A DNA stretch of 6,691 bases. Source: Planctomycetota bacterium. GTDB taxonomy: Bacteria; JAJVIF01; JAPKYR01. The stretch is taken from contig DAOVJF010000149.1 of assembly GCA_030673355.1 (NCBI GenBank), positions 1 to 6,691 of the forward strand, written 5' to 3'. Position numbers and translations under genes: made by a program. This document shows positions 1 through 6,679 of this stretch, in pieces; position 1 is the first letter of the stretch; each line of letters begins with the position of its first letter. The notes beneath the pieces were generated by a model. The model had not been told where the DNA came from. It was given only the letters and a program-made list of their open reading frames with translations, and did not search any database.

Positions 1-586
1 CAGCAACAAATGCCACATCTATTCCATCCACATCCTCTATGGTCCATCCTTCCCATACAAGATATAACTCTTCAGTGGCAACTGAATCTGGTTCCATTAT
101 TCGAGTCGGTTTAAGGTAAGCTCTAAAGGGGTTAATGACCTCTAAAGTGTCCGGTAGATTTGTCCAATCATCGGCATTATTCAATATAATATTAGTGCCA
201 GCAGTATATACGATAAGCCTTGGATCGTAAAAATGAACATCCTCCGTGGTATTTACGATGACCGCGTCAAGATATACGTGTTTATAGTATGATCCATCAT
301 TTGGCCATCCGGGCCACTCAGCGTCCGGGATTACGATGGTTACGCCTTCAGTAATCTCCTCGCTGGTTTCAATAGTCCTGCTAGGTGTAACATAAATTTC
401 CTGGTTTGCGAAATCAAATTCAAGGTGCCATGCTCCGAGAACGACAGAGCCTTCTTTAAAATCAGTGATCCTTGGTTCTTCTTCCTCACCGTCGCTGGGT
501 GCCGTCGGATTCTTGCTTTTGTTATTACAACAAATACTAAAGAATATTAACATTACCAATAGATAGGTTATGGTTTTAAATTGCAT
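1..586 (-). CDS. Secreted, probable lipoprotein of unknown function (partial, C-terminus beyond left edge)
   Basis: An open frame of 195 codons without a stop starts at the ATG at 586-584 and leaves the window at base 1, so only the N-terminal part is visible. The start is well supported: a strong Shine-Dalgarno GGAGG (597-593) lies 6 nt upstream and a sigma70-like promoter precedes it. The protein begins MQFKTITYLLVMLIFFSICC, a short hydrophobic signal segment ending in Cys19-Cys20, followed by a polar linker (NNKSKNPTAPSDGEEEE) typical of lipoproteins; the lipobox itself (F-S-I-C or S-I-C-C) is poor. From about residue 40 the chain is rich in Asp, Trp, Tyr and Val with alternating hydrophobics (for example GVTIVIPDAEWPGWPNDG and YLDAVIVNT), which suggests beta structure. 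I recognise no catalytic motif and no family. It is the second of two minus-strand envelope genes but has its own promoter, so it need not be an operon partner. Gene reality is fairly sure, lipidation less so, function unknown. Confidence 0.75.
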   Translation of the reverse strand, partial: MQFKTITYLLVMLIFFSICCNNKSKNPTAPSDGEEEEPRITDFKEGSVVLGAWHLEFDFANQEIYVTPSRTIETSEEITEGVTIVIPDAEWPGWPNDGSYYKHVYLDAVIVNTTEDVHFYDPRLIVYTAGTNIILNNADDWTNLPDTLEVINPFRAYLKPTRIMEPDSVATEELYLVWEGWTIEDVDGIDVAFVA

Positions 587-618
587 CCTGATCCTCCTTT
601 AGCCAATTTTGAACTATC

Positions 619-647
619 GTGATAGCATATTTTTACAACTCAGTCAA
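619..647 (-). promoter_or_regulatory. Sigma70-like promoter for the left-edge lipoprotein gene
   Basis: On the minus strand, TTGACT (647-642) and TATCAC (624-619) are separated by 17 nt. A start site near 612 would give a leader of about 26 nt ending at a strong Shine-Dalgarno and the ATG at 586. The -35 box matches consensus at 5 of 6 positions and the -10 box at 4 of 6. A short inverted repeat, CTATC-GT-GATAG (614-625), overlaps the -10 box and could be an operator, but it is only 5 bp per arm. Confidence 0.45.
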
Positions 648-686
648 GCCATGTTTCATGAAGCCGTAATAACCATTATAATCAAC

Positions 687-842
687 TCATGCAATGGGAG
701 CTCGATAACGCTCAGCGTGAAGCGGTGGAATCTCCGGACCGGCAGACGGTGTTGCAGGACTTCCACCGCCGCCGCCAGAACATCCTATCGCAACGAATAA
801 ACTGACCAAGACCGCCGCGAAAAGAACTGTCCATCGATTCAT
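687..842 (-). CDS. 51-residue mini-lipoprotein, possibly the truncated 5' end of a longer gene
   Basis: The chosen start is the ATG at 842-840, with GGAGG at 854-850 and a 7-nt spacer. An upstream in-frame ATG at 872 would add ten residues (MYIYIKGGNS) encoded by an AT repeat and by the Shine-Dalgarno itself, so it is unlikely to be the start. The product has a classic lipoprotein signal: Arg3, a hydrophobic core at residues 5-19 and the lipobox A-I-G-Cys21. It then has a flexible SGGGGGSPATPSAGP linker and stops at residue 51 without any folded domain. Such Gly-rich linkers after the lipid-modified Cys usually tether a much larger domain, so this may be a stump left by deletion or frameshift. 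No other frame continues a protein downstream as far as I can see. It could also be a genuine small lipoprotein. Export signal and translation signals are clear; function is unknown. Confidence 0.5.
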   Translation of the reverse strand: MNRWTVLFAAVLVSLFVAIGCSGGGGGSPATPSAGPEIPPLHAERYRAPIA

Positions 843-874
843 ACTGTTGCCTCCTTTGATATATATATACATTT

Positions 875-903
875 TATATAAAAATGCCAGACCGCATTGA
901 CAA
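875..903 (-). promoter_or_regulatory. Sigma70-like promoter for the mini-lipoprotein gene
   Basis: On the minus strand, TTGTCA (903-898, 5 of 6 matches to consensus) and TATATA (880-875, 4 of 6) are 17 nt apart. The predicted start near 868 falls in an AT dinucleotide tract (859-869), and the leader to the ATG at 842 would be about 26 nt. The arrangement is nearly the same as that of the promoter of the next gene downstream, which raises confidence in both. Confidence 0.45.
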
Positions 904-1110
904 TGAATTTGCCCGAATAGCAGAATTTATTGCTTATTTGCTGCATTATTTATTTTTACCGATAAATTTTGAAGATGGAAAAACCCAAATGCACTGGTAC
1001 AGATACAAAAACAACTTTACCAACTATATTGCCGATTAATAATCTTGAGACTAATTATATACGGTAGCATAAAATTGTTGATCCAACAAGTTAGAATGAA
1101 TGCTTATCAG

Positions 1111-1130
1111 GGCAATATGAGAATGTCCCC
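1111..1130 (-). repeat. Possible partial copy of the GGGGACA repeat family
   Basis: On the minus strand the sequence GGGGACATTCTCATATTGCC shares its first eight bases, GGGGACAT, with the left inner arm of the palindrome at 2549, and is then different. It lies in an intergenic spacer, as do the other copies. The shared stretch is short, so chance similarity is possible. Confidence 0.3.
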
Positions 1131-1309
1131 TTTGACTACCTTTTGTCCGGTTCCTGTTCGACGGCTCCGACTTCCTTCAAATCCCGCCTTGCGACTAATC
1201 GCTTGTCCTGATGGAGAAAAAGCTGAATATCTATTAAAGCATTGACAATATCAACTCCACAATAAAATGCGAGTAACCTGATTTTTTGATGGGTTTTCAT
1301 GTGCCGGAG

Positions 1310-2422
1310 TCACTTACCACCGAGTTGGCCGCATGCCGCCATTGCCTCCCTGCCCCGGTTTTTGCGAATGAATGTGCTTACACCGATTTCGATTAGTTTT
1401 TGCTGGATGCTTAATACGGTTTTGTGGGGCGGGGTCTTGTATTTCGACCCTTTGACAGGATTGTATGGGATCAGGTTAACCTTCACGTTTCGGGTAATTG
1501 GCTTAAGATAACCGCTGAGTTTCTTTACATGATCCGGGGAATCATTTACACCGGCCAGAACAACATATTCCAGCGTCACTTTATCTCTTCTGTTGGCATC
1601 AAGAGATGAAATAAATGCCGCTATCGCTTTCAGATTGAATTTTTTATTAACCGGCATAATTTTCGACCTCAAAGCATCGGTTGCAGCGTTAAGACTGATC
1701 GCAAGCCGGATTTTCGGAAATTTTCGATGAGTGGCTCCCAGGCGTTCCAATTCACCCGATGTTGAAATCACTATTCGTCTCTGCGATAACCCGAGGCCGT
1801 CGGGATGTGTGAGAATTTCAATAGCGGCTGAGACAGCTTCAAAATTGTGCATCGGCTCTCCCATCCCCATAAAAAGAACCGTGTCCGGGAGCCGTTCATA
1901 TAAAGCAAGCGAATGGACTACCTGGTATACAATTTCCCCTGTGGTCAGTTGCCCCTTCAATCCGAGCGCCCCTGTCGCGCAGAAACTGCATCCCGCGGCA
2001 CATCCCAGTTGAGATGAAATGCAAAGTGTAAACCTTTTAGCCTTGTCGCTTCCGGATTTAAGATTTTTCCCATCCTTGAGACCACTGACATCGGTTTTAT
2101 CCGCAGGCATCCAGACACTTTCCAGGAGAGCCTTATTCCGTGCTTTGTCCTGGACCTCATAAGCATGTTTAATGGTTCCGTCCGATGATTCGACCGTGGT
2201 TCGCAGGTCCAGCGGGATCAGCCTTACAGTTTCCGAAAGCCGTTTCCTCAGCGATCCCGGCAGTGTGGTCATTTCGTCGATTTTGCCAACAGGATGATGG
2301 TAGAGAAAATCGAGCACCTGTTTCGCGCGATATCGTTTTTCCCCGATCGACAGGAAAAAGCTCTCCATTTCCTGTGGCGTGAGATCGTAGAGTGATGTCA
2401 CCAGCGGCTTCTGATTAACCAT
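1310..2422 (-). CDS. rlmN: Dual-specificity 23S rRNA/tRNA adenine-C2 methyltransferase RlmN
   Basis: RlmN is a cytoplasmic radical-SAM enzyme that methylates C2 of A2503 in 23S rRNA and of A37 in some tRNAs, supporting translational accuracy. From the ATG at 2422 the protein has 370 residues, within the family's usual range. Visible hallmarks are the N-terminal helical domain with GEKRYRAKQVLDFLYH (27-42), the cluster motif Cys141-x3-Cys145-x2-Cys148 within GCAAGCSFCATG, Cys134 seven residues before it (matching E. coli Cys118), GMGEP (186-190), STSG (220-223), SLNA (243-246), and the C-terminal catalytic Cys364 in AACGQL (E. coli Cys355). All key residues are present, so it should be active. 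A Lys/Asp/Gly-rich stretch at about 108-127, just before the cluster strand, looks like a small insertion. The start is uncertain: a GTG at 2431 would add three residues (MAG), and neither start has a good Shine-Dalgarno. It is divergent from dprA and appears monocistronic here. Confidence 0.97.
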   Translation of the reverse strand: MVNQKPLVTSLYDLTPQEMESFFLSIGEKRYRAKQVLDFLYHHPVGKIDEMTTLPGSLRKRLSETVRLIPLDLRTTVESSDGTIKHAYEVQDKARNKALLESVWMPADKTDVSGLKDGKNLKSGSDKAKRFTLCISSQLGCAAGCSFCATGALGLKGQLTTGEIVYQVVHSLALYERLPDTVLFMGMGEPMHNFEAVSAAIEILTHPDGLGLSQRRIVISTSGELERLGATHRKFPKIRLAISLNAATDALRSKIMPVNKKFNLKAIAAFISSLDANRRDKVTLEYVVLAGVNDSPDHVKKLSGYLKPITRNVKVNLIPYNPVKGSKYKTPPHKTVLSIQQKLIEIGVSTFIRKNRGREAMAACGQLGGK

Positions 2423-2511
2423 ACCGGCCACACTTTACCAAAATCCATGAAATATATAGAGATTTAATGTCAGTTTTCTGGTTTCCCAACCGTTAGGTAA
2501 ATAGCGATCTG

Positions 2512-2666
2512 ATATTCAGGCCAATTCTACTTGAATTGCATAATTCACGGGGACATGCCATTTTTCTCCAGTGATAAACCTGACTTTACCAATGCATATC
2601 AAGGGAAAAATGCCGTGTCCCCGAAGTTCGAGAAAAATACTTTCAAGTAGATTTGGCCTCAAATAT
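2512..2666. repeat. Nested palindromic (REP/MITE-like) element between rlmN and dprA
   Basis: The outer arms are GGCCAATTCTACTTGAA (2519-2535) and TTCAAGTAGATTTGGCC (2642-2658), inverted with 16 of 17 matches. With one indel the pairing reaches ATATT at 2512 and AATAT near 2666. Inside them lies a second inverted pair, GGGGACATGCCATTTTTCTCC at 2549-2569 (read in two pieces: GGGGACATGCC then ATTTTTCTCC) and its partner at 2602-2622, agreeing at 17 of 21 positions. The arms enclose a 32-nt centre, so the transcript or single strand could fold into a long interrupted hairpin. It has no coding capacity. Copies of the inner arm recur elsewhere in the window. The arrangement fits a REP-type or miniature inverted-repeat element moved by an enzyme encoded elsewhere. 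I see no convincing target duplication. The palindrome is seen directly; its mobile nature is inferred. Confidence 0.7.
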
Positions 2667-2676
2667 GGAGCCCTCT

Positions 2677-3855
2677 ATGCAAAATTCGAAAATGGACCTG
2701 GCTTTATTCGAGAAGGAATTACATGAGTTCGATTGGGAACCGACTGCCGATGAAATATCGCTGGCCCTCGAATTGAATACCCTTAACCCTTTCAGATTGC
2801 AGTTCCGGCGCCTGAGAACGATTTTCAGAAGTTTTAAGGCAATCTCCGAAGCTCGTGAATCCGACCTCGACGAAATACCTGACTGGAGGGGGGTGCACAG
2901 AGATAATTACTTAAAACGGGTCAGTGGAATAAAACCGGGCACGGAGATGGCGAAAATTCCCGGAGACGTCAAAATCATTACATATTTTGACAGCCGCTAT
3001 CCAAGGCAGCTCAGGGAAATATATGATCCACCGCCCGTGCTGTATGTACTGGGTGACATCTCCTATGATTATAAAACCTCCTTATCTATTGTGGGTACAA
3101 GGTTGAACTCCGATTACGGACGCTCGATAACTGAGCAGTTCTCCTATCAGTTAGCAAGTTGGGGATTCACGATTATATCGGGTGGGGCCAGGGGGATAGA
3201 TTCAATTGCGCACCAGGGAGTGCTCCAGGCAGGGGGGGTAACTTTCGCGGTTTTGGGAAACGGTATGGATGTTGTATTTCCCGCTGAAAATAAAAAATTA
3301 TTCCAGGAAATTCCAAATAATGGCGCTTTGATCTCCGAATTTCCAATGGGAACGATTCCTGAAAAATTCAATTTTCCCGCACGTAACAGGATAATTGCCG
3401 CTCTCGGACGCGGGCTCCTCATAATCGAGGCGCCGGAAAGATCGGGGGCATTGATTACCGCAGATCTGGCCATGCAGGGCGGTAAAGAACTGTTCGTGAT
3501 CCCCGGACGGCTTACCGATAAGCGGTCGTCGGGCACTAACAAACTCATCCAGGACGGGGCACACCTTGTATCCGATCCATCGGATATCACCATCCGGTTC
3601 GGTTTGACAATAATGGAGGACAGCAACCAGTCACCCGAGCAGGAAACCGTTCAGTTAACCGGCGACGAGAAAGTGATTTATGAAGCTGTCGGACTCGAGG
3701 CGAAGGAGACGGATATCCTTGTGAGGGAGATCGGGTTACCGGCTCAACGGGTTTTGTCGGCGTTACTGGTGCTGCAAACCCGGGGACTGATTAAAGAGCT
3801 GCCTGGAAGCCGTTTCGTGAGGCCTGTAAGACAATTGGGAAAACCGATCCGGTGA
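2677..3855 (+). CDS. dprA: DNA-processing protein DprA (Smf), DNA uptake/recombination mediator
   Basis: DprA binds incoming single-stranded DNA in the cytoplasm, protects it and loads RecA during natural transformation; many non-competent bacteria also keep it. From the ATG at 2677 the protein has 392 residues, a full-length family size. An N-terminal helical (SAM/HhH-like) region spans about 22-95. The Rossmann-like core follows with RYPRQLREIYDPPPVLY (107-123), SIVGTR (137-142), SGGARGID (168-175; usual form SGLARGID), VLGNGMDVVFPAEN (192-205), SEFPMGT (220-226), FPARNRIIAALG (233-244), SGALITA (256-262), VIPG (274-277) and GTNKLIQDGAHLV (286-298). A winged-helix-like C-terminal domain occupies about 325-380. 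I prefer this start because GGAG (2667-2670) lies 6 nt upstream. In-frame TTG 2653 and ATG 2665 are alternatives that fall inside the palindrome's right arm. It precedes topA on the same strand, a common gene order. Confidence 0.96.
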   Translation: MQNSKMDLALFEKELHEFDWEPTADEISLALELNTLNPFRLQFRRLRTIFRSFKAISEARESDLDEIPDWRGVHRDNYLKRVSGIKPGTEMAKIPGDVKIITYFDSRYPRQLREIYDPPPVLYVLGDISYDYKTSLSIVGTRLNSDYGRSITEQFSYQLASWGFTIISGGARGIDSIAHQGVLQAGGVTFAVLGNGMDVVFPAENKKLFQEIPNNGALISEFPMGTIPEKFNFPARNRIIAALGRGLLIIEAPERSGALITADLAMQGGKELFVIPGRLTDKRSSGTNKLIQDGAHLVSDPSDITIRFGLTIMEDSNQSPEQETVQLTGDEKVIYEAVGLEAKETDILVREIGLPAQRVLSALLVLQTRGLIKELPGSRFVRPVRQLGKPIR

Positions 3856-4192
3856 AACACTAATAGAAAAAAATATATTTTTAATTTTATTTGTGGAAAT
3901 AATCCCGCCTTAACCTGTGATATTTACACTGAACCGCAGTTTATCTAATTATACATACCGGGAATTCAGAGTTAACAGTGCTAAGGCTGTTTCTTAAACG
4001 AATTTCAGGACCATAAATCGCGGGTGATGATTGTATTTTATTTACCCTGGAGACATAAATTTCATTAATACGGTTGACAGTGGAGAATTATTGTTTAGGA
4101 TATGTCGATCGAAAGCTAAAAATTGTCTGTTATCTATTAATGATATAAACGAGCTGAAGTAATCAGACTAAAATACATGCGCCAGGTGCAAT
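3856..4192. other. AT-rich spacer between dprA and topA
   Basis: This 337-nt spacer contains no ORF that I would call a gene. Just after dprA is an AT-only palindrome, AAAAATATATTTTT (3869-3882), without a GC stem, so it is not a typical terminator. The second half holds the promoter candidates for topA. The length indicates that topA is probably transcribed on its own rather than only by read-through from dprA. Confidence 0.6.
4074..4101 (+). promoter_or_regulatory. Candidate sigma70 promoter for topA
   Basis: A perfect -35 box TTGACA (4074-4079) is followed after 16 nt by TAGGAT (4096-4101, 4 of 6 matches to TATAAT). The start would fall near 4108, leaving a leader of about 85 nt. A second candidate lies closer to the gene: TTGTCT (4123-4128) and TATAAA (4144-4149), but with a short 15-nt spacer. 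Two promoters would be in keeping with topA regulation in other bacteria, but only the boxes are seen here. Confidence 0.4.
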
Positions 4193-6616
4193 ATGACTGA
4201 AGATAATGGTTCACAAAATCCAAAGACCAGGCCGGCTAAAACGAAAAAGAAGCGTTCGGTGAAAGCCGGGAAACCACTTGTTATTGTCGAGAGTAAGGCA
4301 AAAGCGAGGACTGTCGCCCGCTATCTTGGGCGCTCTTACAACGTAAAAGCCTGCCTTGGCCATGTACGGGACCTGCCGAAAACTTCCCTCGGCATCGACC
4401 TTGAACATGATTTCAAGCCGAATTATGTCACCAACCGCGACAGGCGTGAAATTGTTCAGGATATCAAGGATGCCGCCAAAAAAGCATCCCAGATTTTTAT
4501 TGCAACAGACCCCGACCGCGAGGGGGAAGCCATCGCCTGGCATTTAAACCACATCATCAAGAAACCGGATATTACCCGAAGGGTTGAATTCAACGAGGTC
4601 ACGCGCAAAGCGGTCAAACAGGCCATCTCAAAACCGAGAGACATCGACCTAAACCGTGTCAACGCTCAACAGGCGCGACGGATCCTCGATCGCCTTGTGG
4701 GTTATAACCTTTCGCCATACCTCTGGCGCGAACTTGCCAGCGGACTTTCGGCCGGCAGGGTCCAATCTGTCGCCACAAAATTAATCTGCGACCGTGAAGA
4801 GGATATAGATAAATTTGTCCCGGTGGAATACTGGACGATTGATGGAATGTTCAGGAAAACAGGCGATGAAAAAGACGCTTACCCGTCATTTAAATCAAAC
4901 CTTGCGCGGATTGACGGCGAGCACATGAAGATTAGCGATGTTGATGGCGCCGATGCCGCTGTCCGCGAACTCGCGGAACAGGACTTCAAGATCGGGAGTG
5001 TTATTACCAAAACAATCACCAAACGTCCATACGCCCCCTTTATTACTTCCACCCTGCAGCAGGAAGCGTCAAAGCGACTTGGATTTACGGCGCGGAAAAC
5101 CATGACTGTCGCCCAGCAGTTGTACGAAGGTATCGATGTTGGCGAAGGCGGCGAGGAAGGTCTCATCACCTATATGAGAACCGATTCGGTTCGTGTGTCC
5201 GACGAGGCTGTTAAACTCGCGAGAGAATTAATTACTGAAACATTCGGCGCGAAATATCTTCCTGAGAAGCCAAATGTATTTAAATCAAAGAAAAGAGCAC
5301 AGGACGCTCACGAGGCGATCAGGCCGACTGTTCCCGATCGATCACCGGACTTGATCGGGAATTTCCTGAACCAGGATCAGGCCAAATTATACAAACTGAT
5401 CTGGACGAGGTTTATCGCAAGCCAGATGAACCCGGGTCGCGATGAGCAGTTGACTGTGGAAATTGAGGGTGGGCGATACCAGTTTCGATCGACACGGACC
5501 AGCATGGCTTTTGATGGTTTCAGGAAGGTGTATCCGGTCAGGACTCCAAACGGTAACGATCAGGTTCCACTGCCGCCATTACAGGATGGAGAAGAATTAA
5601 TCGCGGAAGAATTCCTTCCGGAGCAGCATTTTACCAAGCCTCCGCCAAGATATACCACCGCAAGCCTTGTTAAGACACTCGAAGAACAGGGTATCGGACG
5701 GCCTTCAACGTATGCGCCCACCATTTCCACGATCATTGACAGAAAATATGTCAAGCGTGAGGGGCAGACATTTCATCCGACCGACCTTGGCAAAGAGGTT
5801 AACAAGCTTCTCCTCGCGAAGTTCTCAGACATAATTAATGAGGGATTTACTGCCAAAATGGAGGATAACCTCGACCTGGTCCAGTCCGGCGAAAAAGGCT
5901 GGGTCGACAGTGTAAAGGAATTTTATACGCCTTTCCTTGTGAACCTTCGGGAGGCCCTCGACATGGAATGCCCGAAATGCCAGGCTCCCGTGGCAATACG
6001 GAACGGCCGGTACGGTGCGTTCTTTGCTTGTACGAGGTATCCTGACTGTGACTGGAGGGCCTCTATCTCACCAAAGAAACAGGCTGAAGCTCCCGAAGTA
6101 TTGGATGAGAAGTGCCCGCAATGCGGGAAAGACCTGGTCCTTAAGCACGGACGGTATGGTAAATTCGCCGCCTGCACGGGTTTTCCCGACTGTCGCTTCA
6201 CGCAATCCATTGAAGATTCAAAGGATGAACCGGGAACATCGACAGAAGGAGGCGGAGCCAAACGGGAAATTAAATACGCCGAACTTCCATGTCCAAAATG
6301 CGAAGCCAGGATGATACTCAGGAGAAGCCGGTCGGGACGGTTCTGGGGGTGCGAGAAGTATCCTGATTGCGATGGAATCCGCCCTTATACGATCGGTGTG
6401 AAGTGCCCCGCTGATGATTGCGATGGCGAATATGTCGAGCGTAGAACCCGTAAGGGCAAGATATTCTATGGCTGCTCCAAATATCCTGAATGCAACGAAA
6501 CGAGCTGGACCTTCCCTGGCAAGCGGGATACATCGGATGATAAAGAGAAAGCCCCGGACACTGCCGAATCGGGTGAAACCTCCGATGCTTCCACCGCCCC
6601 CCAGCCATCCGAATAA
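4193..6616 (+). CDS. topA: DNA topoisomerase I (type IA, omega protein)
   Basis: TopA relaxes negative supercoils in the cytoplasm by cutting one strand through a 5'-phosphotyrosine and passing the other. The 807-residue protein is complete. After a Lys-rich N-terminal extension (1-27) comes the TOPRIM domain: Glu33 in VIVESKAKA and the acidic triad Asp106-Asp108-Glu110 in ATDPDREGEA. RVNAQQARRILDRLVGY (155-171) and SGLSAGRVQSVA (183-194) belong to the conserved core. The active-site Tyr327 sits in GLITYMRTDSVR with Arg329 beside it, and AHEAIRPT (372-379) and GIGRPSTYAPT (500-510) follow. Four C-terminal zinc ribbons have Cys at 593/596/613/619, 641/644/661/667, 700/703/720/726 and 738/743/761/767; the fourth has a C-x4-C first knuckle. 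An acidic, Ser/Thr-rich tail (about 778-807) ends at tandem TAA stops. The start has AGGTG at 4184-4188, 4 nt upstream. All catalytic residues are present, so reverse gyrase or type IA topoisomerase III is excluded by architecture. Confidence 0.98.
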   Translation: MTEDNGSQNPKTRPAKTKKKRSVKAGKPLVIVESKAKARTVARYLGRSYNVKACLGHVRDLPKTSLGIDLEHDFKPNYVTNRDRREIVQDIKDAAKKASQIFIATDPDREGEAIAWHLNHIIKKPDITRRVEFNEVTRKAVKQAISKPRDIDLNRVNAQQARRILDRLVGYNLSPYLWRELASGLSAGRVQSVATKLICDREEDIDKFVPVEYWTIDGMFRKTGDEKDAYPSFKSNLARIDGEHMKISDVDGADAAVRELAEQDFKIGSVITKTITKRPYAPFITSTLQQEASKRLGFTARKTMTVAQQLYEGIDVGEGGEEGLITYMRTDSVRVSDEAVKLARELITETFGAKYLPEKPNVFKSKKRAQDAHEAIRPTVPDRSPDLIGNFLNQDQAKLYKLIWTRFIASQMNPGRDEQLTVEIEGGRYQFRSTRTSMAFDGFRKVYPVRTPNGNDQVPLPPLQDGEELIAEEFLPEQHFTKPPPRYTTASLVKTLEEQGIGRPSTYAPTISTIIDRKYVKREGQTFHPTDLGKEVNKLLLAKFSDIINEGFTAKMEDNLDLVQSGEKGWVDSVKEFYTPFLVNLREALDMECPKCQAPVAIRNGRYGAFFACTRYPDCDWRASISPKKQAEAPEVLDEKCPQCGKDLVLKHGRYGKFAACTGFPDCRFTQSIEDSKDEPGTSTEGGGAKREIKYAELPCPKCEARMILRRSRSGRFWGCEKYPDCDGIRPYTIGVKCPADDCDGEYVERRTRKGKIFYGCSKYPECNETSWTFPGKRDTSDDKEKAPDTAESGETSDASTAPQPSE

Positions 6617-6654
6617 TAAACACAGTCCCTTGTTTACTTACCTCAAATTTACAC

Positions 6655-6679
6655 TTCGGGGACACGTGCTTTTTTCCCT
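6655..6679 (+). repeat. Solo copy of the GGGGACA inner-arm repeat at the right edge
   Basis: The sequence TTCGGGGACACG (6655-6666) followed by TGCTTTTTTCCCT closely matches the right inner arm of the palindrome at 2601-2625 read on the minus strand, which also has TTCGGGGACACG, a T run and CCCT. It lies 38 nt after the topA stop codon and points out of the window, so it may be the left end of another, possibly complete, element. Any partner arm or encoded transposase would lie beyond base 6691. Confidence 0.6.

Larger units (their letters stand above)
843..1309. other. Intergenic region without a convincing gene
   Basis: Apart from the promoter at 875-903, this AT-rich spacer between the mini-lipoprotein gene and the 3' end of rlmN (both minus strand) holds no ORF with a credible start and composition. 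A GC-richer island lies at roughly 1126-1215. On the minus strand it can be read as a short Arg- and Gly-rich frame ending in VVKGDILILP, but this lacks a start with a ribosome binding site and probably is a non-coding repeat remnant. No clear rho-independent terminator is visible downstream of rlmN. Confidence 0.6.

Noticed and set aside
609..800. Plus-strand frame of 63 codons opposite the mini-lipoprotein and the spacer to the next gene
   Set aside because: It spans the promoter of the left gene, has no ribosome binding site, and overlaps the better supported minus-strand lipoprotein frame.
1045..1245. Plus-strand frame of 66 codons in the spacer left of rlmN
   Set aside because: No ribosome binding site, unstructured composition, and it runs across the possible repeat remnant.
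1242..1268. Plus-strand TTGACA and TAAAAT boxes
   Set aside because: Spacer of only 15 nt, and the only downstream sequence is the antisense of rlmN.
2432..2511. Promoter for rlmN upstream on the minus strand
   Set aside because: TTGGGA and CTGACA occur, but neither has a good -10 box at a proper distance.
3147..3626. Antisense open frame of 159 codons within dprA
   Set aside because: It mirrors conserved DprA codons, has no domain signature and no translation signal.
3867..3882. AT palindrome after dprA as a terminator
   Set aside because: The stem has no G-C pairs, so a stable transcript hairpin is unlikely.
6617..6636. Inverted repeat TAAACA / TGTTTA after topA as a terminator
   Set aside because: Six AT-rich pairs with no following T run; too weak to call.
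6318..6665. Antisense open frame of 115 codons over the topA 3' end
   Set aside because: It lies opposite the zinc-ribbon coding region, which is unmistakably real, and has a low-quality composition with no ribosome binding site; it is a shadow frame.
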